A stretch of DNA of 64,000 nucleotides from Streptomyces sp. DT2A-34 (GCF_030499515.1 NZ_JASTWJ010000001.1:7730001-7794000), one strand, 5' to 3'; positions 1-8,617 are shown, counted from the stretch's first letter. A program made the numbers and translations. Notes: generated by a model not told the origin, from the letters alone.

Positions 1-408
1 GGGAAGGGCGCCCGCGTCGGCGCAGACCAGGGGGAACGCGCCGCCGATGCGCAGGGCGTGCTGCAGCTGGCGGTGGGAGAGGTCCAGGGCGACCGGGCGG
101 GCCCCCTGCGCGGCCAGCCAGCGCGAGCACTGGGCCGCTCCGGCGCCGATCTCCAGGACGTCCTTGCCCTTGAGGTCCTCCGGCGGGCCGAGCAGCTCGG
201 CCTCCACCTCGTCCAGGCCCTCGGGGCCCCACACGAAGCGGTCGTCGCCGAGGAACGTGCCGTGCTCGATCTGGTACTCGTCGGCGTTGCGGTCCCACCA
301 GCCCCGGTTGGCCCGGGAACTCTCCGCGACATCGGCGTCGCGCCGGGTGGCCTCCGCTTCGACGGAGGTGTCGGACGCGGTCTCGGGCGATACGGGCTCT
401 TGGATGAT
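1..408 (-). CDS. SAM-dependent methyltransferase, C-terminus outside window
   Basis: Class I methyltransferase, cut off by the left edge of the window. Translating leftwards gives an N-terminal lead rich in acidic residues, the conserved NRGWWDRNADEYQ stretch, then the SAM-binding loop VLEIGAGAAQC and SHRQLQHAL, as in family members of unknown substrate. No ATG, GTG, TTG or CTG lies in frame between the upstream TGA (433-435) and the conserved domain. The only site with a Shine-Dalgarno-like sequence (AGGGAG) is a pair of ATC codons at 403-408, which I use as a provisional start. The gene is divergent from rpsA. The family assignment is firm; substrate and start are not. Confidence 0.8.
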   Translation of the reverse strand, partial: MIQEPVSPETASDTSVEAEATRRDADVAESSRANRGWWDRNADEYQIEHGTFLGDDRFVWGPEGLDEVEAELLGPPEDLKGKDVLEIGAGAAQCSRWLAAQGARPVALDLSHRQLQHALRIGGAFPLVCADAGALP

Positions 409-558
409 CGGCTCCCTCGTCGTACTCTTCCGTCACCCGAATGGCGCGGCCCCTCCCGGTGGTGTCACGCAAGAGGCGCTCCAAGGCCTGCGTGGCCTCA
501 AGCGACAGGTTTTGTGCCGGGTATGCGGCGATCCGCCCCGGGTGTGCGGCTTCGCGCA

Positions 559-587
559 TTGACCCTGCCCGGCTGCCCCCGTATGCT
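559..587 (+). promoter_or_regulatory. Probable main promoter of rpsA
   Basis: TTGACC (559-564) and TATGCT (582-587) are separated by 17 bases, close to the consensus for the principal sigma factor. The predicted transcript starts near 594 and has a leader of about 190 bases before the rpsA ATG. That leader is long enough for autoregulation, which is known for rpsA in other bacteria but is not shown here. Confidence 0.6.
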
Positions 588-785
588 ACAAGTTGCGCTG
601 CGGGCCTGCGCACCTCAGACGTAGCAGGCTGCGCTCGCATCTGTTGTATGTCCCCTCGGTTGTCGAGGCGCATCACCAGCGTTGGTGAGGCGCTTCCTTG
701 GCTGTCCGGCTTCTTCAGAGCGAAACGGGCTCCCGGCGTAAGCAGTACCTACGACTTCAATGTCCGTACCGGAGCCCTTTCCCAC

Positions 786-2285
786 ATGACGAGCAGCACC
801 GAGACCACCGCAACCACCCCGCAGGTAGCGGTCAACGACATCGGTAACGAGGAAGCCTTCCTCGCCGCGATCGACGAGACGATCAAGTACTTCAACGACG
901 GCGACATCGTCGACGGCGTCATCGTGAAGGTCGACCGGGACGAGGTCCTGCTCGACATCGGTTACAAGACCGAAGGCGTTATCCCGAGCCGCGAGCTCTC
1001 GATCAAGCACGACGTCGACCCCAACGAGGTCGTCGCCGTCGGTGACGAGATCGAGGCCCTTGTTCTCCAGAAGGAGGACAAGGAAGGCCGCCTGATCCTC
1101 TCGAAGAAGCGCGCCCAGTACGAGCGTGCCTGGGGCACCATCGAGAAGATCAAGGAAGAGGACGGGATCGTCACCGGTACCGTCATCGAGGTCGTCAAGG
1201 GTGGTCTCATCCTCGACATCGGCCTCCGTGGCTTCCTCCCGGCCTCCCTGGTCGAGATGCGCCGCGTTCGCGACCTCCAGCCCTACGTGGGCAAGGAGCT
1301 CGAGGCGAAGATCATCGAGCTGGACAAGAACCGCAACAACGTGGTCCTGTCCCGCCGCGCCTGGCTCGAGCAGACCCAGTCCGAGGTCCGCCAGACGTTC
1401 CTCACCACCCTCCAGAAGGGTCAGGTCCGTTCCGGCGTCGTCTCCTCGATCGTCAACTTCGGTGCCTTCGTGGACCTGGGTGGCGTCGACGGTCTGGTCC
1501 ACGTCTCCGAGCTCTCCTGGAAGCACATCGACCACCCGTCCGAGGTTGTCGAGGTCGGCCAGGAAGTCACCGTCGAGGTTCTCGACGTCGACATGGACCG
1601 CGAGCGTGTCTCCCTGTCGCTGAAGGCGACGCAGGAAGACCCGTGGCAGCAGTTCGCCCGGACCCACCAGATCGGCCAGGTCGTGCCCGGCAAGGTCACG
1701 AAGCTGGTTCCGTTCGGTGCGTTCGTCCGCGTGGACGAGGGCATCGAGGGTCTGGTCCACATCTCCGAGCTGGCCGAGCGCCACGTGGAGATCCCGGAGC
1801 AGGTCGTCCAGGTCAACGACGAGATCTTCGTCAAGGTCATCGACATCGACCTCGAGCGCCGCCGCATCAGCCTCTCGCTGAAGCAGGCCAACGAGGCCTT
1901 CGGTGCCGACCCGGCCACGGTCGAGTTCGACCCGACCCTGTACGGCATGGCCGCGTCGTACGACGACCAGGGCAACTACATCTACCCCGAGGGCTTCGAC
2001 CCCGAGACCAACGACTGGCTCGAGGGCTACGAGACCCAGCGCGAGGCGTGGGAGCACCAGTACGCCGAGGCGCAGACCCGCTTCGAGCAGCACCAGCAGC
2101 AGGTCATCAAGTCCCGCGAGGCCGACGCCGCTGCTGCGGCCGAGGGCGGCGACGCCGCGGGCGCGGCTCCGGCCGCGGGTGGTGGCGGTTCGTACTCCTC
2201 CGAGGGTGCGGACACCTCCGGCGCGCTGGCCTCGGACGAGGCGCTGGCCGCGCTCCGCGAGAAGCTGGCCGGTGGTCAGAGCTGA
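786..2285 (+). CDS. rpsA: 30S ribosomal protein S1
   Basis: Ribosomal protein S1 binds mRNA and brings it to the 30S subunit. The 499-residue protein has four S1 OB-fold repeats at roughly residues 35-105, 120-190, 205-275 and 290-360. The last two contain the conserved FGAFV and GLVH[VI]SEL motifs. A 130-residue tail follows, first acidic, then rich in Ala and Gly, as usual for the short actinobacterial S1 (E. coli S1 has six repeats). The start MTSSTETTAT matches actinobacterial S1. An in-frame extension reaching back to 441 is not used, because it covers the promoter and has no S1 similarity. Monocistronic, with its own promoter and a strong terminator. Confidence 0.98.
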   Translation: MTSSTETTATTPQVAVNDIGNEEAFLAAIDETIKYFNDGDIVDGVIVKVDRDEVLLDIGYKTEGVIPSRELSIKHDVDPNEVVAVGDEIEALVLQKEDKEGRLILSKKRAQYERAWGTIEKIKEEDGIVTGTVIEVVKGGLILDIGLRGFLPASLVEMRRVRDLQPYVGKELEAKIIELDKNRNNVVLSRRAWLEQTQSEVRQTFLTTLQKGQVRSGVVSSIVNFGAFVDLGGVDGLVHVSELSWKHIDHPSEVVEVGQEVTVEVLDVDMDRERVSLSLKATQEDPWQQFARTHQIGQVVPGKVTKLVPFGAFVRVDEGIEGLVHISELAERHVEIPEQVVQVNDEIFVKVIDIDLERRRISLSLKQANEAFGADPATVEFDPTLYGMAASYDDQGNYIYPEGFDPETNDWLEGYETQREAWEHQYAEAQTRFEQHQQQVIKSREADAAAAAEGGDAAGAAPAAGGGGSYSSEGADTSGALASDEALAALREKLAGGQS

Positions 2286-2317
2286 ACGCCGGCCGCTGAG
2301 GCTTAGCCGGTAACTGA

Positions 2318-2347
2318 GGGGCCGTACCTTTCGAGGTGCGGCCCCTT
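2318..2347 (+). terminator. Terminator of rpsA
   Basis: The arms GGGGCCGTACCT (2318-2329) and AGGTGCGGCCCC (2334-2345) pair with one G-U and close a TTCG tetraloop, 32 bases after the rpsA stop. Confidence 0.85.
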
Positions 2348-2390
2348 GGCGTTGCCCTGGGGCGGGGCGGGGCGGGTCGCGTTTCGGCTG

Positions 2391-2459
2391 CCGGCCGGTG
2401 GGGGCTTGTCGCGCCCACGCGGCGGAGCCGCATATCGATACAGCCCCGCGCCCCTGGGG
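2391..2459. repeat. Streptomyces-type intergenic repeat
   Basis: The segment around GGAGCCGCATATCGATACAG followed by CCCCGCGCCCCTGGGG resembles, from memory, a non-coding element scattered between genes in many Streptomyces genomes. No gene fits the space between rpsA and the PAC2 gene. I cannot count copies from one window. Confidence 0.45.
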
Positions 2460-2506
2460 AGTTGTCGTCCCCGGCAAGATCATGCGCCCCTCCTTTTCGG
2501 GAATGC

Positions 2507-2526
2507 CAACGCCCGTAAGGGCGTTG
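2507..2526. terminator. Perfect hairpin upstream of the PAC2 gene
   Basis: CAACGCCC-GTAA-GGGCGTTG is an 8-bp perfect stem with a 4-base loop, 31 bases before the PAC2 start. It could be a second terminator for rpsA readthrough or part of the leader of the next gene. There is no U-tract. Confidence 0.45.
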
Positions 2527-2557
2527 TGCTGTACGAACACGAGGAGGAGCGGTCACA

Positions 2558-3496
2558 GTGCTTGATCCGCAGGGTTTGTACGCATGGGAGCCGAAGGGCC
2601 TGGCTGTCGTCGACATGGCGCTTGCCCAGGACTCGGCAGGCCTTGTCATGCTCTACCACTTCGACGGATACATCGACGCGGGTGAGACCGGCGACCAGAT
2701 CGTCGACGGCCTCCTGGACTCGCTGCCCCACCAGCTCGTCGCCCGCTTCGACCACGACCGACTGGTGGACTACCGCGCCCGGCGCCCGCTGCTGACGTTC
2801 AAGCGCGACCGCTGGGCCGCGTACGAGGTGCCCGCCATCGAGGTGCGGCTCGTCCAGGACGCCACCGGGGCGCCCTTCCTGCTGCTGTCCGGGCCCGAGC
2901 CGGACGTGGAGTGGGAGCGCTTCGCCGCGGCCGTCCAGCAGATCGTGGAGCGGCTCGGGGTGCGCCTGTCGGTGAACTTCCACGGCATCCCCATGGGCGT
3001 CCCGCACACCCGCCCGGTCGGCATCACTCCCCACGGCAACCGCACCGACCTCGTCCCCGGCCACCGCAGCCCCTTCGACGAGGCGCAGGTGCCCGGCAGC
3101 GCCGAGTCCCTGATCGAGTACCGGCTCATGGAGGCCGGGCACGAGGTGCTGGGTGTCGCCGCGCACGTCCCGCACTACATCGCCCGCTCCGCCTACCCGG
3201 ACGCGGCCCTGACCGTGCTGGAGGCCGTCACGGCGGCGACCGGCCTGGTCCTGCCGGGCATCGCGCACACCCTGCGCACGGAGGCCCACCGCACGCAGAA
3301 CGAGATCGACCGCCAGATCCGCGAAGGCGACGAGGAGCTCACCAACCTCGTCGAGGGCCTGGAGCATCAGTACGACGCGATCGCCGGCGCCGAGACCCGC
3401 GGCAACATGCTCGCCGAGCCCGTGGACATCCCGTCGGCCGACGAGATCGGACGGGAGTTCGAGCGGTTCCTGGCCGAGCGGGAGGGCGAGAACTGA
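2558..3496 (+). CDS. PAC2 family protein
   Basis: A 312-residue protein of the PAC2 (proteasome assembly chaperone 2) superfamily, conserved in actinobacteria. The fold is recognisable from the N-terminal [13 protein letters not shown] segment, the central [11 protein letters not shown] loop, the HVPHYIA motif and the acidic helical C-terminus. Archaeal relatives help assemble the proteasome. Streptomyces has a 20S proteasome, but a role for this protein there is only inference. It starts with GTG behind the strong ribosome site GAGGAGGAGCGG. coaE follows 57 bases downstream and may be read through. Confidence 0.85.
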   Translation: MLDPQGLYAWEPKGLAVVDMALAQDSAGLVMLYHFDGYIDAGETGDQIVDGLLDSLPHQLVARFDHDRLVDYRARRPLLTFKRDRWAAYEVPAIEVRLVQDATGAPFLLLSGPEPDVEWERFAAAVQQIVERLGVRLSVNFHGIPMGVPHTRPVGITPHGNRTDLVPGHRSPFDEAQVPGSAESLIEYRLMEAGHEVLGVAAHVPHYIARSAYPDAALTVLEAVTAATGLVLPGIAHTLRTEAHRTQNEIDRQIREGDEELTNLVEGLEHQYDAIAGAETRGNMLAEPVDIPSADEIGREFERFLAEREGEN

Positions 3497-3553
3497 TCGA
3501 CCGGCCCGCACCTTCCGCACCGTTGCCCAAGCGGAGCGTCTAGGCTTCCCGTC

Positions 3554-4189
3554 ATGCTGAAGGTGGGCCTGACCGGGGGCATCGGAGCCGGTAAGAGCGA
3601 GGTGTCGCGGCTGCTCGTCGAGTGCGGGGCCGTGCTGATCGACGCGGACCGTATCGCACGCGAGGTGGTCGCGCCCGGCACGCCCGGCCTTGCCGCCGTC
3701 GTGGAGGCGTTCGGTGAGGACGTGCTCACCGAGGACGGCAGCCTGGACCGGCCCAAGCTGGGCTCGATCGTCTTCGCCGACCCCGAGCGGCTCGCCGTAC
3801 TGAACTCGATCGTGCACCCCCTCGTCGGCGCCCGCTCCCGCGAGCTCGAAGAGGCCGCCGCCGAGGACGCCGTCGTCGTCCACGACGTCCCGCTCCTCAC
3901 GGAGAACGGCCTCGCCCCGCTGTACGACGTCGTGGTCGTCGTCGACGCCGGTCCCGAGACGCAGCTCGACCGGCTCGTCCGGCTGCGCGGCATGACCGAG
4001 GAGGACGCACGCGCGCGTATGGCCGCGCAGGCGACGCGGGAGAAGCGCCGGGAGATCGCGGACATCGTCATCGACAACGACGTACCGCTGGAGGAGCTTC
4101 AGCGGCGTGTGAAGGACGTATGGGACGAGCTCGTGCGCCGGGCCCACGGGGCACAGGGGAGCCGGCAGCCCCGGTCGCCGCAGGAATAG
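3554..4189 (+). CDS. coaE: Dephospho-CoA kinase
   Basis: Phosphorylates the ribose 3'-OH of dephospho-CoA with ATP, the last step of coenzyme A synthesis, in the cytosol. The 211-residue protein has the P-loop GGIGAGKS at residues 8-15, the [10 protein letters not shown] segment, [12 protein letters not shown] for substrate binding, and the conserved C-terminal [17 protein letters not shown] block with the LID helix. The length matches the single-domain bacterial enzyme; mycobacterial CoaE has an extra C-terminal domain, absent here. It lies downstream of the PAC2 gene on the same strand. Confidence 0.96.
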   Translation: MLKVGLTGGIGAGKSEVSRLLVECGAVLIDADRIAREVVAPGTPGLAAVVEAFGEDVLTEDGSLDRPKLGSIVFADPERLAVLNSIVHPLVGARSRELEEAAAEDAVVVHDVPLLTENGLAPLYDVVVVVDAGPETQLDRLVRLRGMTEEDARARMAAQATREKRREIADIVIDNDVPLEELQRRVKDVWDELVRRAHGAQGSRQPRSPQE

Positions 4190-4239
4190 GGGCACGTCGT
4201 TCGCGCGTTGAAGTCCTCCAGCGAGGGAAGGACTTTGCC

Positions 4240-4619
4240 GTGCCCGAGACCAGCGGTTCCACCGGACGTACGCCGGAGACGCATGTCATCGACTTCCGTG
4301 CCGCCGAGCAGCTGCTCGCCGCGCGGGATCCGCGGGGTGCGGTGAAGCTGCTCGACGGGGTCATCGCCGTGCACCCGGAGAACACCGCCGCCCGGCTGCG
4401 CGCGCGCGTGCCTTCTTCGCCGCCGCGCAACTGCGGCCCGCCGAGCTGGAGTTCACCATCGTCCTGGAGCGCGAGCCGGACAACGCCTTCGCGCACTTCG
4501 CGCTCGCCCGGACGTATGAGCGCCAGGGGCGGCCCGACCAGGCCAAGCGTCACTTCCGGCTGGCGGCCGCGCTCGATCCGAACCCGGATTACCTCAAGGC
4601 GGCACGGTTCGAGGCGTGA
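4240..4619 (+). pseudogene. Tetratricopeptide repeat protein, frameshifted
   Basis: Small TPR protein. The first half is read from GTG at 4240 (after GAGGGAAGGA): VPETSGSTGRTPE, then a helical pair ending NTAARL. The second half, AFFAAAQLRPAELEF through LAAALDPNPDYLKAA to a TGA at 4617-4619, is in another frame. The frames meet in CTGCGCGCGCGCGT (4396-4409). Adding one base, or removing one CG unit, restores a continuous protein of about 125 residues with good TPR consensus. It is therefore a recent frameshift, a sequencing error in a CG run, or much less likely a programmed shift. Confidence 0.75.
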
Positions 4620-4653
4620 GCGGCGAGAGGGGGCGGCGGGCCGGCCGGTGCGA

Positions 4654-4950
4654 CTAGGGGTGGCGGTTCTCCGGCGGGGGCGGCCGGTAGGGGCGGCTCT
4701 CGGGCGGGCGGTACGGCGGAATGTCGCGGCCCGGCTGGTAGTGCGGGCCCTGGCGGATGTGCCTGAGGATCATGGCCATGTCGATCGTGATCACCAGCCA
4801 CAGCACTCCGCAGGCCGCCGCCCAGCCGGGGCGGCCGGCGAGCGCGAACGCGGCGGTGCCGAAGACCGCCCAGACCAGGCCCCACACGCACAGCCAGAAG
4901 CGGGCCCGCAGTGCACTGCGCGCTGTCGTCGGCTCACTGCCCGTACGCAT
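4654..4950 (-). CDS. DUF6343-type small membrane protein
   Basis: 98 residues: a short polar N-terminus (MRTGSEPTTARSALRARFWL), two adjacent hydrophobic helices (VWGLVWAVFGTAAFALA and WAAACGVLWLVITIDMAMIL), then a Pro/Arg-rich basic tail that should be cytoplasmic. This matches the streptomycete DUF6343 family of unknown function. ATG at 4950 is preferred because AAGGAG lies 11 bases upstream; in-frame GTG codons just before it sit too close to that site. It is convergent with the TPR gene and divergent from the next gene. Confidence 0.75.
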   Translation of the reverse strand: MRTGSEPTTARSALRARFWLCVWGLVWAVFGTAAFALAGRPGWAAACGVLWLVITIDMAMILRHIRQGPHYQPGRDIPPYRPPESRPYRPPPPENRHP

Positions 4951-5005
4951 CCGGATCACCACTCCTTCTTGAAACGTACTCCTCGTACTCCTCGCAGGGG
5001 GCCCC

Positions 5006-5917
5006 GTGCTGCCGGACACCGATGAACTGGCCGAAGCGCTGCTCGACCTCGGCGTACCCCACGAGGACATCAACGACCTCGTACGGATGGGCCGGCGGGT
5101 CACGGACGACCCCGAGCTACGGCAGATCCTGGAGCGGTCCGTCGGCGAGCTCGTCCAGGGGATGGGGGAGGTCGGCCGCCCGGTCGACCTGCCCGACCTC
5201 GACTGGGCCACGGGCGCCCTGCAGCGCTGCTTCCCCGTGTACGTCTTCCTCGCCGCGCTGCCGTACACGCGCGCGTACCACCGCGAGCGCGGCATCCCGG
5301 CCGACGTCTCCCGGCGCACCCTCGTCGGCCTCGGGCGGAACATGGCCGCGCACCGCAGGCGGCACGGCCGGGCGGGCGTGCAGGCTCCCCGGTGGCTCAC
5401 CCATCACTTCCGCGGCGAGCTGTACCAGCTGGGGCGGTTGCAGTTCGAGCGGGCGCGGCTCGGGCAGCGGACGGGGACGCGGCTCGCGGCGGCCGGCCTC
5501 GACGCGGGTCCGCACTCGCGCTGCCTCAACCTGCACATCCCCGACTTCCACGGCCCGCTGTCCCCGGCCGCCGTCGACCGTTCCCTGGCCCTGGCCCGGG
5601 AGTTCTTCGCCCTCCACTTTCCCGAGGAGCGGTACCGGACGGTGACCTGCCACTCCTGGCTGCTGGACGCGCAGTTCAGGAAGTACCTTCCCGGGGACTC
5701 CAACATCGTCCGGTTCCAGGAGCGTTTCGGCGTCGCCCGCGAGGACATGGAGCCGGCCGACACCGAGCCGGTCCGATTCGTCTTCGGGGACCCGGAGTTG
5801 CCCGTCGAGAGCCTGCCGCGCCGCACGGCCGTGGAGCGGGCGGTCGGGGACCATCTGCGGGCGGGCGGTCACTGGTACATCGGGCACGGGTGGCTGCCGT
5901 TGGGCGGGGGAGGGTGA
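5006..5917 (+). CDS. Acyltransferase-domain protein, GNAT-like fold
   Basis: A 303-residue cytosolic protein. I recognise the actinobacterial family usually called acyltransferase domain-containing protein, with an N-terminal helical domain (LAEALLDLGVPHEDINDLV) and a C-terminal GNAT-like half. The latter has the conserved LNLHIPDFHGPL, VTCHSWLLD and IVRFQERF motifs. The substrate is unknown. It starts with GTG at 5006, a few bases after GCAGGGGGC. The product ends in Gly repeats next to the stop. It stands alone on this strand. Confidence 0.65.
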   Translation: MLPDTDELAEALLDLGVPHEDINDLVRMGRRVTDDPELRQILERSVGELVQGMGEVGRPVDLPDLDWATGALQRCFPVYVFLAALPYTRAYHRERGIPADVSRRTLVGLGRNMAAHRRRHGRAGVQAPRWLTHHFRGELYQLGRLQFERARLGQRTGTRLAAAGLDAGPHSRCLNLHIPDFHGPLSPAAVDRSLALAREFFALHFPEERYRTVTCHSWLLDAQFRKYLPGDSNIVRFQERFGVAREDMEPADTEPVRFVFGDPELPVESLPRRTAVERAVGDHLRAGGHWYIGHGWLPLGGGG

Positions 5918-6003
5918 ATTCGGTTCGTACGGCGATGAGTTCCGGGGCGAGGCCCGGTCTACCTCTGTGACAGCACCACGGACCGCTTCACACTGGAGAC
6001 CCC

Positions 6004-6453
6004 ATGTCCGAGACCACTGCCTCCGCCATCGCCGAGTCCGCGACCCCGCGCGGCCGCCGGGCCCGTATCGCGCTGCGCGGCCTGCAGGTGCTGCTGGCGC
6101 TCTTCATGGGCATCGCGAGTGCCGTGCCCAAGCTGATCGCGCACTCCTCCGCGGCAGACACGTTCGACGAGCTCGGCTGGGGCAGCGCGGGCATGTACAC
6201 CATCGGTGTCCTCGAACTCGCCGGAGCCGTCGCGCTGTTGATCCCGGTGCTGCAGTCGGTGGCGGCCATGGCGTTCATCGGACTGATGGTGGGCGCGTTC
6301 GTCGTCCAGATCGCCGCCTTCGACGCGCAGTACGCCGCGACACCGCTCATCCTGATCGTGCCGTTCGCCCTGATCGCGTGGGCGCGGCGTGACTCCAACG
6401 CGGAGCTGCTGCGGCTGTTGCGACGACGGGCGCGACGTATGCGTGACGCATGA
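6004..6453 (+). CDS. DoxX family membrane protein
   Basis: 149 residues with four predicted transmembrane helices (about 27-47, 63-80, 86-106, 109-126) and the DoxX-like pattern: ALFMGIASAVPKL in helix 1 and GVLELAGAVALLIPVLQ in helix 2. DoxX-like proteins are small inner-membrane proteins linked to redox or thiosulfate metabolism, but the role here is unknown. ATG at 6004 follows CTGGAG. The C-terminus is Arg-rich and cytoplasmic. Convergent with the S4 gene, with a shared stem-loop between them. Confidence 0.8.
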   Translation: MSETTASAIAESATPRGRRARIALRGLQVLLALFMGIASAVPKLIAHSSAADTFDELGWGSAGMYTIGVLELAGAVALLIPVLQSVAAMAFIGLMVGAFVVQIAAFDAQYAATPLILIVPFALIAWARRDSNAELLRLLRRRARRMRDA

Positions 6454-6460
6454 CGGTGGT

Positions 6461-6497
6461 GGCGTCCGGCGCGGGCCTTCCAGGCTTACCGGACGCC
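6461..6497. terminator. Stem-loop between convergent genes
   Basis: GGCGTCCGG (6461-6469) pairs perfectly with CCGGACGCC (6489-6497), between the DoxX and S4 genes. It could end transcription from both sides. Confidence 0.6.
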
Positions 6498-6510
6498 GCC
6501 GCCGTACGGT

Positions 6511-7038
6511 CTACCGGCCGTCCGGACGCTTCGGCCCGCTCATGAGCCCGCGCAGCCGTTCCAGCTCGCGCCGGTCCCGTTTGGTCGGCCGGCCCGTGCC
6601 GCGGTCGCGGATGCCGGCCGGGGCGACGGCCTCGCGCGGCGGGGGAGGGGGCGAGTTGTCGACGTAGCACTGGACCGCCACCGGCGCGCCGACCCGCTTG
6701 CGGATGAGCCGCTTGACGATGACGATCCGCTCCCGGTTCTCCTGCCGCAGCCGTACCTCGTCGCCGACGCGCAGCGAGTGGGCGGGTTTCACGTTCTGGC
6801 CGTTCACGCGCACGTGCCCGCCCTTGCAGGCGGCGGCGCCCAGGGAGCGGGTCTTGACCAGACGTACGGCCCAGATCCAGCTGTCGATCCGCACGGGCTC
6901 GCCGCCGGCCGGGCCGGCGGCCTCGGCGGCGGCCACCGCGGCGGCGATCTTCGCATCGACGGCCGGCTCTGCGTTCGTCGCGTCCGGCTGTCCGTCGGCC
7001 GTGCTGCCGCTCTTCTCCTCGTCGTCCTCGGAAGGCAT
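6511..7038 (-). CDS. S4-domain RNA-binding protein (Hsp15/RqcP-like)
   Basis: 175 residues. An acidic, Ala-rich N-terminal extension (1-47) precedes an S4 domain at about 49-115 (RIDSWIWAVRLVKTRS, GGHVRVNGQNVKPAHSLR). A basic tail ending GTGRPTKRDRRELERLRG completes the protein. The architecture is that of heat-shock protein 15 (HslR/RqcP), which binds the 50S subunit carrying a stalled nascent chain. The ribosome rescue role is inferred from the family. A TAAGGT hexamer about 6 bases before the ATG suggests a leaderless transcript. Divergent from the glycosylase gene. Confidence 0.85.
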   Translation of the reverse strand: MPSEDDEEKSGSTADGQPDATNAEPAVDAKIAAAVAAAEAAGPAGGEPVRIDSWIWAVRLVKTRSLGAAACKGGHVRVNGQNVKPAHSLRVGDEVRLRQENRERIVIVKRLIRKRVGAPVAVQCYVDNSPPPPPREAVAPAGIRDRGTGRPTKRDRRELERLRGLMSGPKRPDGR

Positions 7039-7088
7039 GCCTCGACCTTAGTCCCCGTACGGGGCCAAGTCGGCTTTACGGTGGAGCT

Positions 7089-7802
7089 GTGGATGCCCTC
7101 GCTGATCTGGACCGGCGGATCGCGGGCTGCCGGGCCTGCCCGCGGCTGGTCGACTGGCGGGAGGACGTGGCCCGCACCAAGCGCGCCGCCTTCGCCGACC
7201 AGACGTACTGGGGCCGCCCGGTGCCCGGCTTCGGCCCGCCGGACGCCCGGCTGCTGATCGTCGGGCTCGCGCCGGCGGCGCACGGCGGCAACCGCACCGG
7301 CCGGATGTTCACCGGGGACCGCTCAGGGGACGTGCTGTACCAGGCGCTGTACGACGTGGGCCTCGCCTCGCAGCCCACGTCGGTCGCCGTCGACGACGGC
7401 CTGGAGCTGTACGGCGTCCGCGTCACGGCCCCGGTGCACTGCGCCCCGCCCGCGAACAAACCCACCCCGGGGGAGCGGGAGACCTGCCGGGCCTGGCTCG
7501 TGCAGGAGCTGAGGCTGCTGCGGCCGACGGTGCGGGCGGTCGTCGTGCTCGGCGCCTTCGGCTGGCAGGCCACGCTGCCCGTGCTGGCGGAGGCGGGTTG
7601 GAGCGTGCCCCGGCCGCGGCCCGCGTTCGCGCATGGGGCGCGGGTCGCGCTCGACGGGGTGGGCGGCCTCGACGGCCTCGAACTCTTCGGGTGCTTCCAC
7701 GTCAGCCAGCGCAACACCTTCACCGGCAGGCTGACGCCCGCGATGCTGCGGGAGGTGCTGCGTACGGCGGCGGAGGCGGCGGGGCTGCCGGGGACGCCGT
7801 AG
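7089..7802 (+). CDS. Family 5 uracil-DNA glycosylase (UdgB-like)
   Basis: Removes uracil and other deaminated bases from DNA. In 237 residues it shows four Cys placed for a 4Fe-4S cluster (CRAC at 14-17, then VHC and ETC near 120-137). Motif I is GLAPAAHGGNRTGRMF at 59-74 and the C-terminal motif is HVSQRNT near 212. The Ala in GLAPAAHG, where family 4 has Glu, is the mark of UdgB. It starts with GTG at 7089. A TACGGT hexamer 6 bases upstream suggests a leaderless transcript. I see no DNA-damage promoter here, unlike at uvrA and uvrB. Confidence 0.9.
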   Translation: MDALADLDRRIAGCRACPRLVDWREDVARTKRAAFADQTYWGRPVPGFGPPDARLLIVGLAPAAHGGNRTGRMFTGDRSGDVLYQALYDVGLASQPTSVAVDDGLELYGVRVTAPVHCAPPANKPTPGERETCRAWLVQELRLLRPTVRAVVVLGAFGWQATLPVLAEAGWSVPRPRPAFAHGARVALDGVGGLDGLELFGCFHVSQRNTFTGRLTPAMLREVLRTAAEAAGLPGTP

Positions 7803-7835
7803 GCAGGGGGTGCGCCAGGGCCTGTCCGGCCGGCT

Positions 7836-8510
7836 CTAGGGCAGGTCCTCGGCCGCCTTCTCGCCGAACAGCTGCCGTACCGTCGAGCGGTAGTTGGTCT
7901 GTACGTGGGTGAGTGCGTGCGCGCGGGCGCGGTTCGGGTCTCCGGAGGCGATCGCCTCGTACAACTCCCGGTGCTCCACGAGGAGTTGGCGCCATTCCTC
8001 GTTCCGTCGGGTCATCCAGCGCAGGCGGCCGGCGACCGGCTCCAGGGCCTCGATGAGCAGTTTGTTGCCCGCCATGGCCACGATGCGGTCGTGCAGCCGG
8101 CTGTTGACGTCCGTGATGGTCTCCGCGTCGCCCGCCGCGGTCGCGGTGGCCGCCTGGTCCAGGAGCCGCTCGACCTCGGCGAGACCCTCCGGTGTCGCAC
8201 GGGACGCGGCCAGTCCCGCCGCGTACACCTCCAAGGCCTCGCGCAGTTCGAAGAGTTCCTTGACGTCGGCCGGGGTCAGTCGGCGTACGACCGTGCGGCG
8301 CGCCGACTCGAAGTGGACGAAGCCCTCGGCGACCAGGGCCCGGATCGCCTCGCGGACCGGCACGCGCGAGACCCCGAGGCGCTCGGCCAGCTCCCGCTCG
8401 ACGAGCCGGTCGCCGGGCCGGAGGCGACCCACGATGATGTCCTGCCGCAGGGTCGCCAGGACGCGTTCCCGTACCGCGCCGAGGGGTTCGATCTTCGTCG
8501 GGGAGCTCAT
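7836..8510 (-). CDS. GntR-family regulator, FCD type
   Basis: 224 residues. Winged helix-turn-helix at about 12-75 (LRPGDRLVERELAERLGVS, VPVREAIRALVAEG), then the all-helical FCD ligand domain at 85-205. The latter has the metal-binding pattern LHDRIVAMAGN and HRELYEAIASGD. FCD regulators usually repress a neighbouring catabolic or transport operon and release on binding an organic acid. Here the divergent neighbour is a nucleobase/hydantoin permease and racemase operon. A perfect palindrome fitting the FCD operator consensus lies between them, so local control is very likely. Confidence 0.92.
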   Translation of the reverse strand: MSSPTKIEPLGAVRERVLATLRQDIIVGRLRPGDRLVERELAERLGVSRVPVREAIRALVAEGFVHFESARRTVVRRLTPADVKELFELREALEVYAAGLAASRATPEGLAEVERLLDQAATATAAGDAETITDVNSRLHDRIVAMAGNKLLIEALEPVAGRLRWMTRRNEEWRQLLVEHRELYEAIASGDPNRARAHALTHVQTNYRSTVRQLFGEKAAEDLP

Positions 8511-8601
8511 GGGGCCATTTTGGCCGACTCGGGGTGTGTTTTACGGAGCGTTAACAAGAGCGACATCGGTCGGAACTGTTGACGGGAGGACTATGTGCGC
8601 A

Positions 8602-8617
8602 GTTTGGTATACCAAAC
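8602..8617. promoter_or_regulatory. Operator of the FCD GntR regulator
   Basis: GTTTGGTATACCAAAC is a perfect 16-bp palindrome between the divergent regulator and permease genes, 63 bases before the permease GTG. Its core TGGTATACCA fits the FadR/FCD operator pattern TnGTnnnACnA (symmetrical form). Confidence 0.85.

Noticed and set aside
441..785. In-frame N-terminal extension of rpsA
   Set aside because: It covers the promoter at 559-587 and has no S1 similarity; the ATG at 786 gives the conserved N-terminus.
4654..5400. Longer version of the DUF6343 gene extending to 5400
   Set aside because: The extension is antisense to the acyltransferase-domain gene and lacks similarity; ATG 4950 has a good ribosome site.
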